64,000 nt of DNA from NCBI GenBank assembly GCA_037074705.1, contig JAYJMR010000015.1, forward strand, positions 372,001 through 436,000. Direction: 5' to 3'. The notes beneath the pieces are model-generated. The model did not search any database. It was not told where the DNA came from and saw nothing but the letters and a program-made list of their open reading frames with translations. The stretch is from Zhengitettix transpicula (Eukaryota; Arthropoda; Insecta; Orthoptera; Tetrigidae). Of this stretch, positions 39,252 through 52,200 are shown piece by piece; the first letter of the stretch is position 1; each line of letters opens with the position of its first letter. The position numbers were made by a program, and so were the translations under genes.

Positions 39252-42200
39252 GTACACTGTTAACATATCTAACAGATATCTCGCTAATAAAGTACAGATT
39301 CTGTTTATACATTGCGATTCGGCTATTTGTAACCTCTATGCTAAGGGTAGCGTAACAATTACGCATTACAACGCAAAACAGTAGAGATATCTAAAAAAAA
39401 CATACTTTGTTTTATTCAAAATTACATTTTAAACGAACATTTCGAGCTTTTCAGCCACATCATACGAATACTTTTTAAGAAAATGGCTCTACTTCTATTT
39501 CCGATAAAGAAATATATTACGAAAAGTTTTATTCGTATCAGAATTCTGTTTTCATAACAAATTTAAACAGTTTCGCTACATTAGGACGATTTTTTTGAGA
39601 CAAATTAAATTAATTTTCAACGTCTAACTGATGAATAACAAAAATATTTACCGTATTGTTGCGTGTAAATTTATGTGATTCAAAATATATCGATATCTTG
39701 TACACTGTTAAATATCTAACAGATATCTCGATAATACAGTACTGATTCTGCATATAAATTGTGATTCGGCTATTTGTAACCTCTATTCTTGGAGTATCGT
39801 CATAATTACGCATTACATCGCAAAACAGTAGAGATATATAAAAAAAACATACTTTATTTTATTCAAAATTACATTTGAAACAAACATTCCGAGCATTTTA
39901 GCCACATCATACGATTACTTTTTAAGAAAATGGCTCTACTTCTATTTCCGATAAAGAAATATATTACGAAAAGTTTTTTTCGTATCAGAATTCTGATTTC
40001 ATAACAAATTTAAACAGTTTCGCTACATTAGGACGATTTTTTTGAGACAATTTAAAATATTTTTCAACGTCTAAGTAATGAATAACAAAAATTTACCGTA
40101 TTGTTCTGTGTAAATTTATGTGATTCATAATATATTGATATCTTGTACACTGTTAACATATCTAACAGATATCTCGTTAATAAAGTACAGATTCTGCATG
40201 TACATTGCGATTCGGCTATTTGTAACCTCTATGCTTAGAGTAGCGTAACAATTACGCATTACATCGCAAAACAGTAGAGATATCTAAAAAAAACTAACTT
40301 TATTTTATTCAAAATTACATTTTAAACAAACATTTCGAGCTTTTCAGCCACATCATACGAATACTTTTTAAGAAAATGGCTCTACTTCTATTACCGATAA
40401 AGAAAAATATTTAGATAAGTTTTATACGTATCAGAATACTGGTTTCATAAGAAATTTAAACAGTTTCGCTACATTTGGATGATTTTTTTAAAAAATTTAA
40501 AATATTTTTCAACGTCTAACGGATGAGTAATAAAAATATTTACCGTATTGTTCAGTGTTAATTTATGTGATGCAAAATATATCGATATCTTGTACACTGT
40601 TAAAATATCTAACTGATATCTCGCTAATACAGTACAGATTCTGCATATACATTGTGATTCGGCTTGTTGTAACCTCTATTCTTGGAGTATCGTCAGAATT
40701 ACGCATTACATCGCAAAACAGTAGAGACATATAAAAAAAACATACTTTATTTAATTCAAAATTACATTTGAAACGAACATTCCGAGCTTTTTAGCCACAT
40801 TATACAAATACTTTTTTAAAAATGGCTCTACTTCTAATCCTGAAAAAGAGAAATATTTCGAAAAGTTTTATTCGTATTAGAATTTTGATTTCATAAAAAA
40901 TTTACGCATTTCCATTACAATAAGACGAATTTATTGTGAAAACTTTAAATATTTTTGAACTTCTTACTGATGAATACAAAAATTATTTAGCGTATTGTTC
41001 TGTGTAAATTTATGTGATTCAAAATATATTGATATCTTGTACACTGTTAACATATCTAACAGATATCTCGCTAATAAAGTACAGATTCTGTTTATACATT
41101 GCGATTCGGCTATTTGTAACCTCTATGCTAAGGGTAGCGTAACAATTACGCATTACATCGCAAAACAGTAGAGATATCTAAAAAAAACATACTTTATTTT
41201 ATTCAAAATTACATTTGAAACAAACATTCCGAGCATTTTAGCAACATCATACGATTACTTTTTAAGAAAATGGCTCTACTTCTATTTCCGATAAAGAAAT
41301 ATATTACGAAAAGTTTTATTCGTATCAGAATTCTGATTTCATTACAAATTTAAACAGTTTCGCTACATTAGGACGATTTTTTTGAGACAAATTAAATTAA
41401 TTTTCAACGTCTAACTGATGAATAACAAAAATATTTACCGTATTGTTGCGTGTAAATTTATGTGATTCAAAATATATCGATATCTTGTACACTGTTAAAT
41501 ATCTAACAGATATCTCGATAATACAGTACTGATTCTGCATATAAATTGTGATTCGGCTATTTGTAACCTCTATTCTTGGAGTATCGTAATAATTACGCAT
41601 TACATCGCAAAACAGTAGAGATATATAAAAAAAACATACTTTATTTTATTCAAAATTACATTTGAAACAAACATTCCGAGCATTTTAGCCACATCATACG
41701 ATTACTTTTTAAGAAAATGGCTCTACTTCTATTTCCGATAAAGAAATATATTACGAAAAGTTTTTTTCGTATCAGAATTCTGATTTCATAACAAATTTAA
41801 ACAGTTTCGCTACATTAGGACGATTTTTTTGAGACAATTTAAAATATTTTTCAACGTCTAAGTGATGAATAACAAAAATTTACCGTATTGTTCTGTGTAA
41901 ATTTATGTGATTCATAATATATTGATATCTTGTACACTGTTAACATATCTAACAGATATCTCGTTAATAAAGTACAGATTCTGCATGTACATTGCGATTC
42001 GGCTATTTGTAACCTCTATGCTTAGATTAGCGTAACAATTACGCATTACATCGCAAAACAGTAGAGATATCTAAAAAAAACTAACTTTATTTTATTCAAA
42101 ATTACATTTGAAACGAACATTCCGAGCTTTTTAGCCACATCATACAAATACTTTTTAAGAAAATGGCTCTACTTCTAATCCTGAAAAAGAGAAATATTTC

Positions 42201-42379
42201 GAAAAGTTTTATTCGTATTAGAATTTTGATTTCATAAAAAATTTACGCATTTCCATTACAATAAGACGAATTTATTGTGAAAACTTTAAATATTTTTGAA
42301 CTTCTTACTGATGAATACCAAAATTATTTAGCGTATTGTTCTGTGTAAATTTATGTGATTCAAAATATATTAATATCTT
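39252..42379 (+). repeat. Displaced copy of 2.2-4.3 kb, extended by a 1787-bp step
   Basis: Monomers 39252 a, 39700 d, 40145 b, 40592 c and 41039 a align with 2231, 2679, 3124, 3571 and 4018 at a constant offset of 37021 bp. Private variants are shared: tatttagataagtttt, ctaacggatga, tttatttaattcaaaa and cttttttaaaaatggc. The d-b pair 39700/40145 is repeated at 41487/41932, 1787 bp on. The last monomer, 41932, is a b/c chimera, so the second round is one monomer short and 41487 to 42828 is only 1341 bp. Confidence 0.82.
41932..42379 (+). repeat. Chimeric monomer b/c
   Basis: A class b head and aaaaaactaactttatttt switch near 42105 to the class c tail gaaacgaacattccgagc with cttctaatcctg. The monomer replaces a b plus c pair, which shortens the local unit from 1787 to 1341 bp. 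The variant cttagattagcg at 42022-42033 is private. Confidence 0.85.
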
Positions 42380-45300
42380 GTACACTGTTAACATATCTAA
42401 CAGATATCTCGCTAATAAAGTACAGATTCTGTTTATACATTGCGATTCGGCTATTTGTAACCTCTATGCTAAGGGTAGCGTAACAATTACGCATTACATC
42501 GCAAAACAGTAGAGATATCTAAAAAAAACATACTTTGTTTTATTCAAAATTACATTTTAAACAAACATTTCGAGCTTTTCAGCAACAACAAACGAATACT
42601 TTTTAAGAAAATGGCTCTACTTCTATTTCCGATAAAGAAATATATTACGAAAAGTTTTATTCGTATCAGAATTCTGATTTCATAACAAATTTAAACAGTT
42701 TCGCTACATTAGGACGATTTTTTTGAGACAAATTAAATTAATTTGCAACGTCTAACTGATGAATAACAAAAATATTTACCGTATTGTTGCGTGTAAATTT
42801 ATGTGATTCAAAATATATCGATATCTTGTACACTGTTAAATATCTAACAGATATCTCGATAATACAGTACTGATTCTGCATATAAATTGTGATTCGGCTA
42901 TTTGTAACCTCTATTCTTGGAGTATCGTCATAATTACGCATTACATCGCAAAACAGTAGAGATATATAAAAAAAACATACTTTATTTTATTCAAAATTAC
43001 ATTTGAAACAAACATTCCGAGCATTTTAGCCACATCATACGATTACTTTTTAAGAAAATGGCTCTACTTCTATTTCCGATAAATAAATATATTACGAAAA
43101 GTTTTATTCGTATCAGAATTCTGATTTCATAACAAATTTAAACAGTTTCGCTACATTAGGACGATTTTTTTGAGACAATTTAAAATATTTTTCAACGTCT
43201 AAGTGATGAATAACAAAAATTTACCGTATTGTTCTGTGTAAATTTATGTGATTTATAATATATTGATATCTTGTACACTGTTAACATATCTAACAGATAT
43301 CTCGCTAATAAAGTACAGATTCTGCATATACATTGCGATTCGGCTATTTGTAACCTCTATGCTTAGGGTAGCGTAACAATTACGCATTACATCGCAAAAC
43401 AGTAGAGATATCTAAAAAAAACATAATTTATTTTATTCAAAATTACATTTTAAACAAACATTTCGAGCTTATCAGCCACATCATACGAATACTATTTAAG
43501 AAAATGGCTCTACTTCTATTACCGATAAAGAAAAATATTTCGAAAAGTTTTATACGTATCAGAATTCTGATTTCATAACAAATTTAAACAGTTTCGCTAC
43601 ATTTGGACGATTTTTTTAAAAATTTAAAATATTTTTCAACGTCTGACTGATGAGTAATAAAAATATTTACCGTATTGTTCAGTGTAAATTTATGTGATGC
43701 AAAATATATCGATATCTTGTACACTGTTAAAATATCTAAATGATATCTCGCTAATACAGTACAGATTCTGCATATACATTGTGATTCGGCTTGTTGTAAC
43801 CTCTATTCTTGGAGTATCGTCAGAATTACGCATTACAACGCAAAACAGTAGAGACATATAAAAAAAACATACTTTATTTTATTCAAAATTACATTTGAAA
43901 CGAACATTAAGAGCTTTTTAGCCACATCATACAAATACTTTTTAAGAAAATGGCTCTACTTCTAATCCTGAATAAGAGAAATATTTCGAAAAGTTTTATT
44001 CGTATTAGAATTCTGATTTCATAAAATATTTACGCATTTCCATTACATTAAGACGAATTTATTGTGAAAACTTTAAATATTTTTGAACTTCTTACTGATG
44101 AATACCAAAATTATTTAGCGTATTGTTCTGTGTAAATTTATGTGATTCAAAATATATTGATATCTTGTACACTGTTAACATATCTAACAGATATCTCGCT
44201 AATAAAGTACAGATTCTGTTTATACATTGCGATTCGGCTATTTGTAACCTCTATGCTAAGGGTAGCGTAACAATTACGCATTACATCGCAAAACAGTAGA
44301 GATATCTAAAAAAAACATACTTTGTTTTATTCAAAATTACATTTTAAACGAACATTTCGAGGTTTTCAGCAACATCATACGAATACTTTTTAAGAAAATG
44401 GCTCTACTTCTATTTCCGATAAAGAAATATATTACGAAAAGTTTTATTCGTATCAGAATTCTGATTTCATAACAAATTAAAACAGTTTCGTTACATTAGG
44501 ACGATTTTTTTGAGACAAATTAAATTAATTTTCAACGTCTAACTGATGAATAACAAAAATATTTACCGTATTGTTGCGTGTAAATTTATGTGATTCAAAA
44601 TATATCGATATCTTGTACACTGTTAAATATCTAACAGATATCTCGATAATACAGTACTGATTCTGCATATAAATTGTGATTCGGCTATTTGTAACCTCTA
44701 TTCTTGGAGTATCGTCAGAATTACGCATTACATCGCAAAACAGTAGAGATATATAAAAAAAACATACTTTATTTTATTCAAAATTACATTTGAAACAAAC
44801 ATTCCGAGCATTTTAGCCACATCATACGATTACTTTTTAAGAAAATGGCTCTACTTCTATTTCCGATAAAGAAATATATTACGAAAAGTTTTATTCGTAT
44901 CAGAATTCTGATTTCATAACAAATTTAAACAGTTTCGCTACATTAGGACGATTTTTTTGAGACAATTTAAAATATTTTTCAACGTCTAAGTGATGAATAA
45001 CAAAAATTTACCGTATTGTTCTGTGTAAATTTATGTGATTCATAATATATTGATATCTTGTACACTGTTAACATATCTAACAGATATCTTGCTAATAAAG
45101 TACAGATTCTGCATATACATTGCGATTCGGCTATTTGTAACCTCTATGCTTAGGGTAGCGTAACAATTACGCATTACATCGCAAAACAGTAGAGATATAT
45201 AAAAAAAACCTACTTTATTTTATTCAAAATTACATTTTAAACAAACATTTCGAGCTTTTCAGCCACATCATACGAATACTTTTTAAGAAAATGGCTCTAC

Positions 45301-48300
45301 TTCTATTACCGATAAAGAAAAATATTTCGATAAGTTTTATACGTATCACAATACTGATTTCATAACAAATTTAAACAGTTTCGCTACATTTGGACGATTT
45401 TTTTAAAAAATTTAAAATATTTTTCAACGTCTAACTGATGAGTAATAAAAATATTTACCGTATTGTTCAGTGTTAATTTATGTGATGCAAAATATATCGA
45501 TATCATGTACACTGTTAAAATATCTAACTGATATCTCGCTAATACAGTACAGATTCTGCATATACATTGTGATTCGGCTTGTTGTAACCTCTATTCTTGG
45601 AGTATCGTCAGAATTACGCATTACATCGCAAAACAGTAGAGACATATAAAAAAAACATACTTTATTTAATTCAAAATTACATTTGAAACGAACATTCCGA
45701 GCTTTTTAGCCACATCATACAAATACTTTTTTAAAAATGGCTCTACTTCTAATCCTGAAAAAGAGAAATATTTCGAAAAGTTTTATTCGTATTAGAATTT
45801 TGATTTCATAAAAAATTTACGCATTTCCATTACAATAAGACGAATTTATTGTGAAAACTTTAAATATTTTTGAACTTCTTACTGATGAATACCAAAATTA
45901 TTTAGCGTATTGTTCTGTGTAAATTTATGTGATTCAAAATATATTGATATCTTGTACACTGTTAACATATCTAACAGATATCTCGCTAATAAAGTACAGA
46001 TTCTGTTTATACATTGCGATTCGGCTATTTGTAACCTCTATGCTAAGGGTAGCGTAACAATTACGCATTACATCGCAAAACAGTAGAGATATCTAAAAAA
46101 AACATACTTTATTTTATTCAAAATTACATTTGAAACAAACATTCCGAGCATTTTAGCAACATCATACGATTACTTTTTAAGAAAATGGCTCTACTTCTAT
46201 TTCCGATAAAGAAATATATTACGAAAAGTTTTATTCGTATCAGAATTCTGATTTCATTACAAATTTAAACAGTTTCGCTACATTAGGACGATTTTTTTGA
46301 GACAATTTAAAATATTTTTCAACGTCTAAGTGATGAATAACAAAAATTTACCATATTGTTCTGTGTAAATTTATGTGATTCATAATATATTGATATCTTG
46401 TACACTGTTAACATATCTAACAGATATCTCGCTAATAAAGTACAGATTCTGTTTATACATTGCGATTCGGCTATTTGTAACCTCTATGCTAAGGGTAGCG
46501 TAACAATTACGCATTACATCGCAAAACAGTAGAGATATCTAAAAAAAACATACTTTATTTTATTCAAAATTACATTTGAAACAAACATTCCGAGCATTTT
46601 AGCAACATCATACGATTACTTTTTAAGAAAATGGCTCTACTTCTATTACCGATAAAGAAAAATATTTCGATAAGTTTTATACGTATCAGAATACTGATTT
46701 CATAACAAATTTAAACAGTTTCGCTACATTTGGACGATTTTTTAAAAAATTTAAAATATTTTTCAACGTCTAACTGATGAGTAATAAAAATATTTACCGT
46801 ATTGTTCAGTGTTAATTTATGTGATGCAAAATATATCGATATCTTGTACACTGTTAAAATATCTAACTGATATCTCGCTAATACAGTACAGATTCTGCAT
46901 ATACATTGTGATTCGGCTTGTTGTAAGCTCTATTCTTGGAGTATCGTCAGAATTACGCATTACATCGCAAAACAGTAGAGACATATAAAAAAAACATACT
47001 TTATTTTATTCAAAATTACATTTGAAACGAACATTCCGAGCTTTTTAGCCACATCATACAAATACTTTTTTAAAAATGGCTCTACTTCTAATCCTGAAAA
47101 AGAGAAATATTTCGAAAAGTTTTATTCGTATTAGAATTTTGATTTCATAAAAAATTTACGCATTTCCATTACAATAAGACGAATTTATTGTGAAAACTTT
47201 TAATATTTTTGAACTTCTAACTGATGAATACCAAAATTATTTAGCGTATTGTTCTGTGTAAATTTATGTGATTCAAAATATATTGATATCTTGTACACTG
47301 TTAACATATCTAACAGATATCTCACTAATAAAGTACAGATTCTGTTTATACATTGCGATTCGGCTATTTGTAACCTCTATGCTAAGGGTAGCGTAACAAT
47401 TACGCATTACATCGCAAAACAGTAGAGATATCTAAAAAAAACATACTTTATTTTATTCAAAATTACATTTGAAACAAACATTCCGAGCATTTTAGCCAAT
47501 TCATACGATTACTTTTTAAGAAAATGGCTCTACTTCTATTTCCGATAAAGAAATATATTACGAAAAGTTTTATTCGTATCAGAATTCTGATTTCATAACA
47601 AATTTAAACAGTTTCGCTACATTAGGACGATTTTTTTGAAACAATTTAAAATATTTTTCAACGTCTAAGTGATGAATAACAAAAATTTACCGTATTGTTC
47701 AGTGTTAATTTATGTGATGCAAAATATATCGATATCTTGTACACTGTTAAAATATCTAACTGATATCTCGCTAATACAGTACAGATTCTGCATATACATT
47801 GTGATTCGGCTTGTTGTAACCTCTATTCTTGGAGTATCGTCAGAATTACGCATTACATCGCAAAACAGTAGAGACATATAAAAAAAACATACTTTATTTT
47901 ATTCAAAATTACATTTGAAACGAACATTCCGAGCTTTTTAGCCACATCATACAAATACTTTTTAAGAAAATGGCTCTACTTCTAATCCTGAAAAAGAGAA
48001 ATATTTCGAAAAGTTTTATTCGTATTAGAATTTTGATTTCATAAAAAATTTACGCATTTCCATTACAATAAGACGAATTTATTGTGAAAACTTTAAATAT
48101 TTTTGAACTTCTTACTGATGAATACCAAAATTATTTAGCGTATTGTTCTGTGTAAATTTATGTGATTCAAAATATATTAATATCTTGTACACTGTTAACA
48201 TATCTAACAGATATCTCGCTAATAAAGTACAGATTCTGTTTATACATTGCGATTCGGCTATTTGTAACCTCTATGCTAAGGGTAGCGTAACAATTACGCA

Positions 48301-49290
48301 TTACATCGCAAAACAGTAGAGATATCTAAAAAAAACATACTTTGTTTTATTCAAAATTAGATTTTAAACAAACATTTCGAGCTTTTCAGCAACAACAAAC
48401 GAATACTTTTTAAGAAAATGGCTCTACTTCTATTTCCGATAAAGAAATATATTACGAAAAGTTTTATTCGTATCAGAATTCTGATTTCATAACAAATTAA
48501 AACAGTTTCGCTACATTAGGACGATTTTTTTGAGACAAATTAAATTAATTTGCAATGTCTAACTGATGAATAACAAAAATATTTACCGTATTGTTGCGTG
48601 TAAATTTATGTGATTCAAAATATATCGATATCTTGTACACTGTTAAATATCTAACAGATAACTCGATAATACAGTACTGATTCTGCATATAAATTGTGAT
48701 TCGGCTATTTGTAACCTCTATTCTTGGAGTATCGTCATAATTACGCATTACATCGCAAAACAGTAGAGATATATAAAAAAAACATACTTTATTTTATTCA
48801 AAATTACATTTGAAACAAACATTCCGAGCATTTTAGCCACATCATACGATTACTTTTTAAGAAAATGGCTCTACTTCTATTTCCGATAAAGAAATATATT
48901 ACGAAAAGTTTTATTCGTATCAGAATTCTGATTTCATAACAAATTTAAACAGTTTCGCTACATTAGGACGATTTTTTTGAGACAATTTAAAATATTTTTC
49001 AACGTCTAAGTGATGAATAACAAAAATTTACCGTATTGTTCTGTGTTAATTTATGTGATGCAAAATATATCGATATCTTGTACACTGTTAAAATATCTAA
49101 CTGATATCTCGCTAATACAGTACAGATTCTGCATATACATTGTGATTCGGCTTGTTGTAACCTCTATTCTTGGAGTATCGTCAGAATTACGCATTACATC
49201 GCAAAACAGTAGAGACATATAAAAAAACATACTTTATTTTATTCAAAATTACATTTGAAACGAACATTCCGAGGTTTTAGCCACATCATA
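42380..49290 (+). repeat. Mixed three- and four-monomer blocks
   Basis: Monomers are 42380 a, 42828 d, 43273 b', 43719 c, 44167 a, 44615 d, 45060 b', 45507 c, 45954 a, 46400 a/b, 46846 c, 47293 a/b-junction, 47739 c, 48187 a, 48635 d and 49080 c. The part 42380-44614 aligns with 54440-56674 of the eleven-monomer array at a constant offset of 12060 bp. Monomers 45060 and 45507 align with 53546 and 53993, sharing atatcttgctaat, aaaaacctactt and tatcatgtac. The part 45954-47292 belongs to the accatattg group also seen at 1 and 20515. This looks like the source region, or an early edge, of the array to its right. Confidence 0.75.
47293..49079 (+). repeat. Two monomers with switched 3' ends (47293 and 48635)
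   Basis: The monomers at 47293 (class a) and 48635 (class d) both have a normal tail up to aagtgatgaataac and tttaccgtattgtt. They then end in gtgttaatttatgtgatgc, the ending that leads to class c, instead of the gattcataata ending that leads to class b. The switch is near 47697 and 49044. In each case a c head follows (47739, 49080), so one b monomer was skipped. The two junctions differ slightly (ttcagtg against ttctgtg), which suggests two events or later change. Confidence 0.8.
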
Positions 49291-52200
49291 CAAATACTTT
49301 TTAAGAAAATGGCTCTACTTCTAATCCTGAAAAAGAGAAATATTTCGAAAAGTTTTATTCGTATTAGAATTTTGATTTCATAAAAAATTTACGCATTTCC
49401 ATTACAATAAGACGAATTTATTGTGAAAACTTTAAATATTTTTGAACTTCTTACAGATGAATACCAAAATTATTTAGCGTATTGTTCTGTGTAAATTTAT
49501 GTGATTCAAAATATATTAATATCTTGTACACTGTTAACATATCTAACAGATATCTCGCTAATAAAGTACAGATTCTGTTTATACATTGCGATTCGGCTAT
49601 TTGTAACCTCTATGCTAAGGGTAGCGTAACAATTACGCATTACATCGCAAAACAGTAGTGATATCTAAAGAAAACATACTTTGTTTTATTCAAAATTACA
49701 TTTTAAACAAACATTTCGAGCTTTTCAGCAACAACAAACGAATACTTTTTAAGAAAATGGCTCTACTTCTATTTCCGATAAAGAAATATATTACGAAAAG
49801 TTTTATTCGTATCAGAATTCTGATTTCATAACAAATTTAAACAGTTTCGCTACATTAGGACGATTTTTTTGAGACAAATTAAATTAATTTGCAACGTCTA
49901 ACTGATGAATAACAAAAATATTTACCGTATTGTTGCGTGTAAATTTATGTGATTCAAAATATATCGATATCTTGTACACTGTTAAATATCTAACAGATAT
50001 CTCGATAATACAGTACTGATTCTGCATATAAATTGTGATTCGGCTATTTGTAACCTCTATTCTTGGAGTATCGTCATAATTACGCATTACATCGCAAAAC
50101 AGTAGAGATATATAAAAAAAACATACTTTATTTTATTCAAAATTACATTTGAAACAAACATTCCGAGCATTTTAGCCACATCATACGATTACTTTTTAAG
50201 AAAATGGCTCTACTTCTATTTCCGATAAAGAAATATATTACGAAAAGTTTTATTCGTATCAGAATTCTGATTTCATAACAAATTTAAACAGTTTCGCTAC
50301 ATTAGGACGATTTTTTTGAGACAATTTAAAATATTTTTCAACGTCTAAGTGATGAATAACAAAAATTTACCGTATTGTTCTGTGTAAATTTATGTGATTC
50401 ATAATATATTGATATCTTGTACACTGTTAACATATCTAACAGATATCTCGCTAATAAAGTACAGATTCTGCATATACATTGCGATTCGGCTATTTGTAAC
50501 CTCTATGCTTAGGGTAGCGTAACAATTACGCATTACATCGCAAAACAGTAGAGATATCTAAAAAAAACATAATTTATTTTATTCAAAATTACATTTTAAA
50601 CAAACATTTCGAGCTTTTCAGCCACATCATACGAATACTATTTAAGAAAATGGCTCTACTTCTATTACCGATAAAGAAAAATATTTCGAAAAGTTTTATA
50701 CGTATCAGAATTCTGATTTCATAACAAATTTAAACAGTTTCGCTACATTTGGACGATTTTTTTAAAAATTTAAAATATTTTTCAACGTCTGACTGATGAG
50801 TAATAAAAATATTTACCGTATTGTTCAGTGTAAATTTATGTGATGCAAAATATATCGATATCTTGTACACTGTTAAAATATCTAAATGATATCTCGCTAA
50901 TACAGTACAGATTCTGCATATACATTGTGATTCGGCTTGTTGTAACCTCTATTCTTGGAGTATCGTCAGAATTACGCATTACAACGCAAAACAGTAGAGA
51001 CATATAAAAAAAACATACTTTATTTTATTCAAAATTACATTTGAAACGAACATTAAGAGCTTTTTAGCCACATCATACAAATACTTTTTAAGAAAATGGC
51101 TCTACTTCTAATCCTGAATAAGAGAAATATTTCGAAAAGTTTTATTCGTATTAGAATTCTGATTTCATAAAATATTTACGCATTTCCATTACATTAAGAC
51201 GAATTTATTGTGAAAACTTTAAATATTTTTGAACTTCTTACTGATGAATACCAAAATTATTTAGCGTATTGTTCTGTGTAAATTTATGTGATTCAAAATA
51301 TATTGATATCTTGTACACTGTTAACATATCTAACAGATATCTCGCTAATAAAGTACAGATTCTGTTTATACATTGCGATTCGGCTATTTGTAACCTCTAT
51401 GCTAAGGGTAGCGTAACAATTACGCATTACATCGCAAAACAGTAGAGATATCTAAAAAAAACATACTTTGTTTTATTCAAAATTACATTTTAAACGAACA
51501 TTTCGAGGTTTTCAGCAACATCATACGAATACTTTTTAAGAAAATGGCTCTACTTCTATTTCCGATAAAGAAATATATTACGAAAAGTTTTATTCGTATC
51601 AGAATTCTGATTTCATAACAAATTAAAACAGTTTCGTTACATTAGGACGATTTTTTTGAGACAAATTAAATTAATTTTCAACGTCTAACTGATGAATAAC
51701 AAAAATATTTACCGTATTGTTGCGTGTAAATTTATGTGATTCAAAATATATCGATATCTTGTACACTGTTAAATTTCTAACAGATATCTCGATAATACAG
51801 TACTGATTCTGCATATAAATTGTGATTCGGCTATTTGTAACCTCTATTCTTGGAGTATCGTCATAATTACGCATTACATCGCAAAACAGTAGAGATATAT
51901 AAAAAAAACCTACTTTATTTTATTCAAAATTACATTTTAAACAAACATTTCGAGCTTTTCAGCCACATCATACGAATACTTTTTAAGAAAATGGCTCTAC
52001 TTCTATTACCGATAAAGAAAAATATTTCGATAAGTTTTATACGTATCACAATACTGATTTCATAACAAATTTAAACAGTTTCGCTACATTTGGACGATTT
52101 TTTTAAAAAATTTAAAATATTTTTCAACGTCTAACTGATGAGTAATAAAAATATTTACCGTATTGTTCAGTGTTAATTTATGTGATGCAAAATATATCGA

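Noticed and set aside
51850..52065. 71-codon plus-strand frames at 51850, 56764, 61678 and 63020.
   Set aside because: They exist only in the d/b chimeric monomers, where a d head is fused to a b tail. Useful as a marker of the chimera, but no sign of a real protein.
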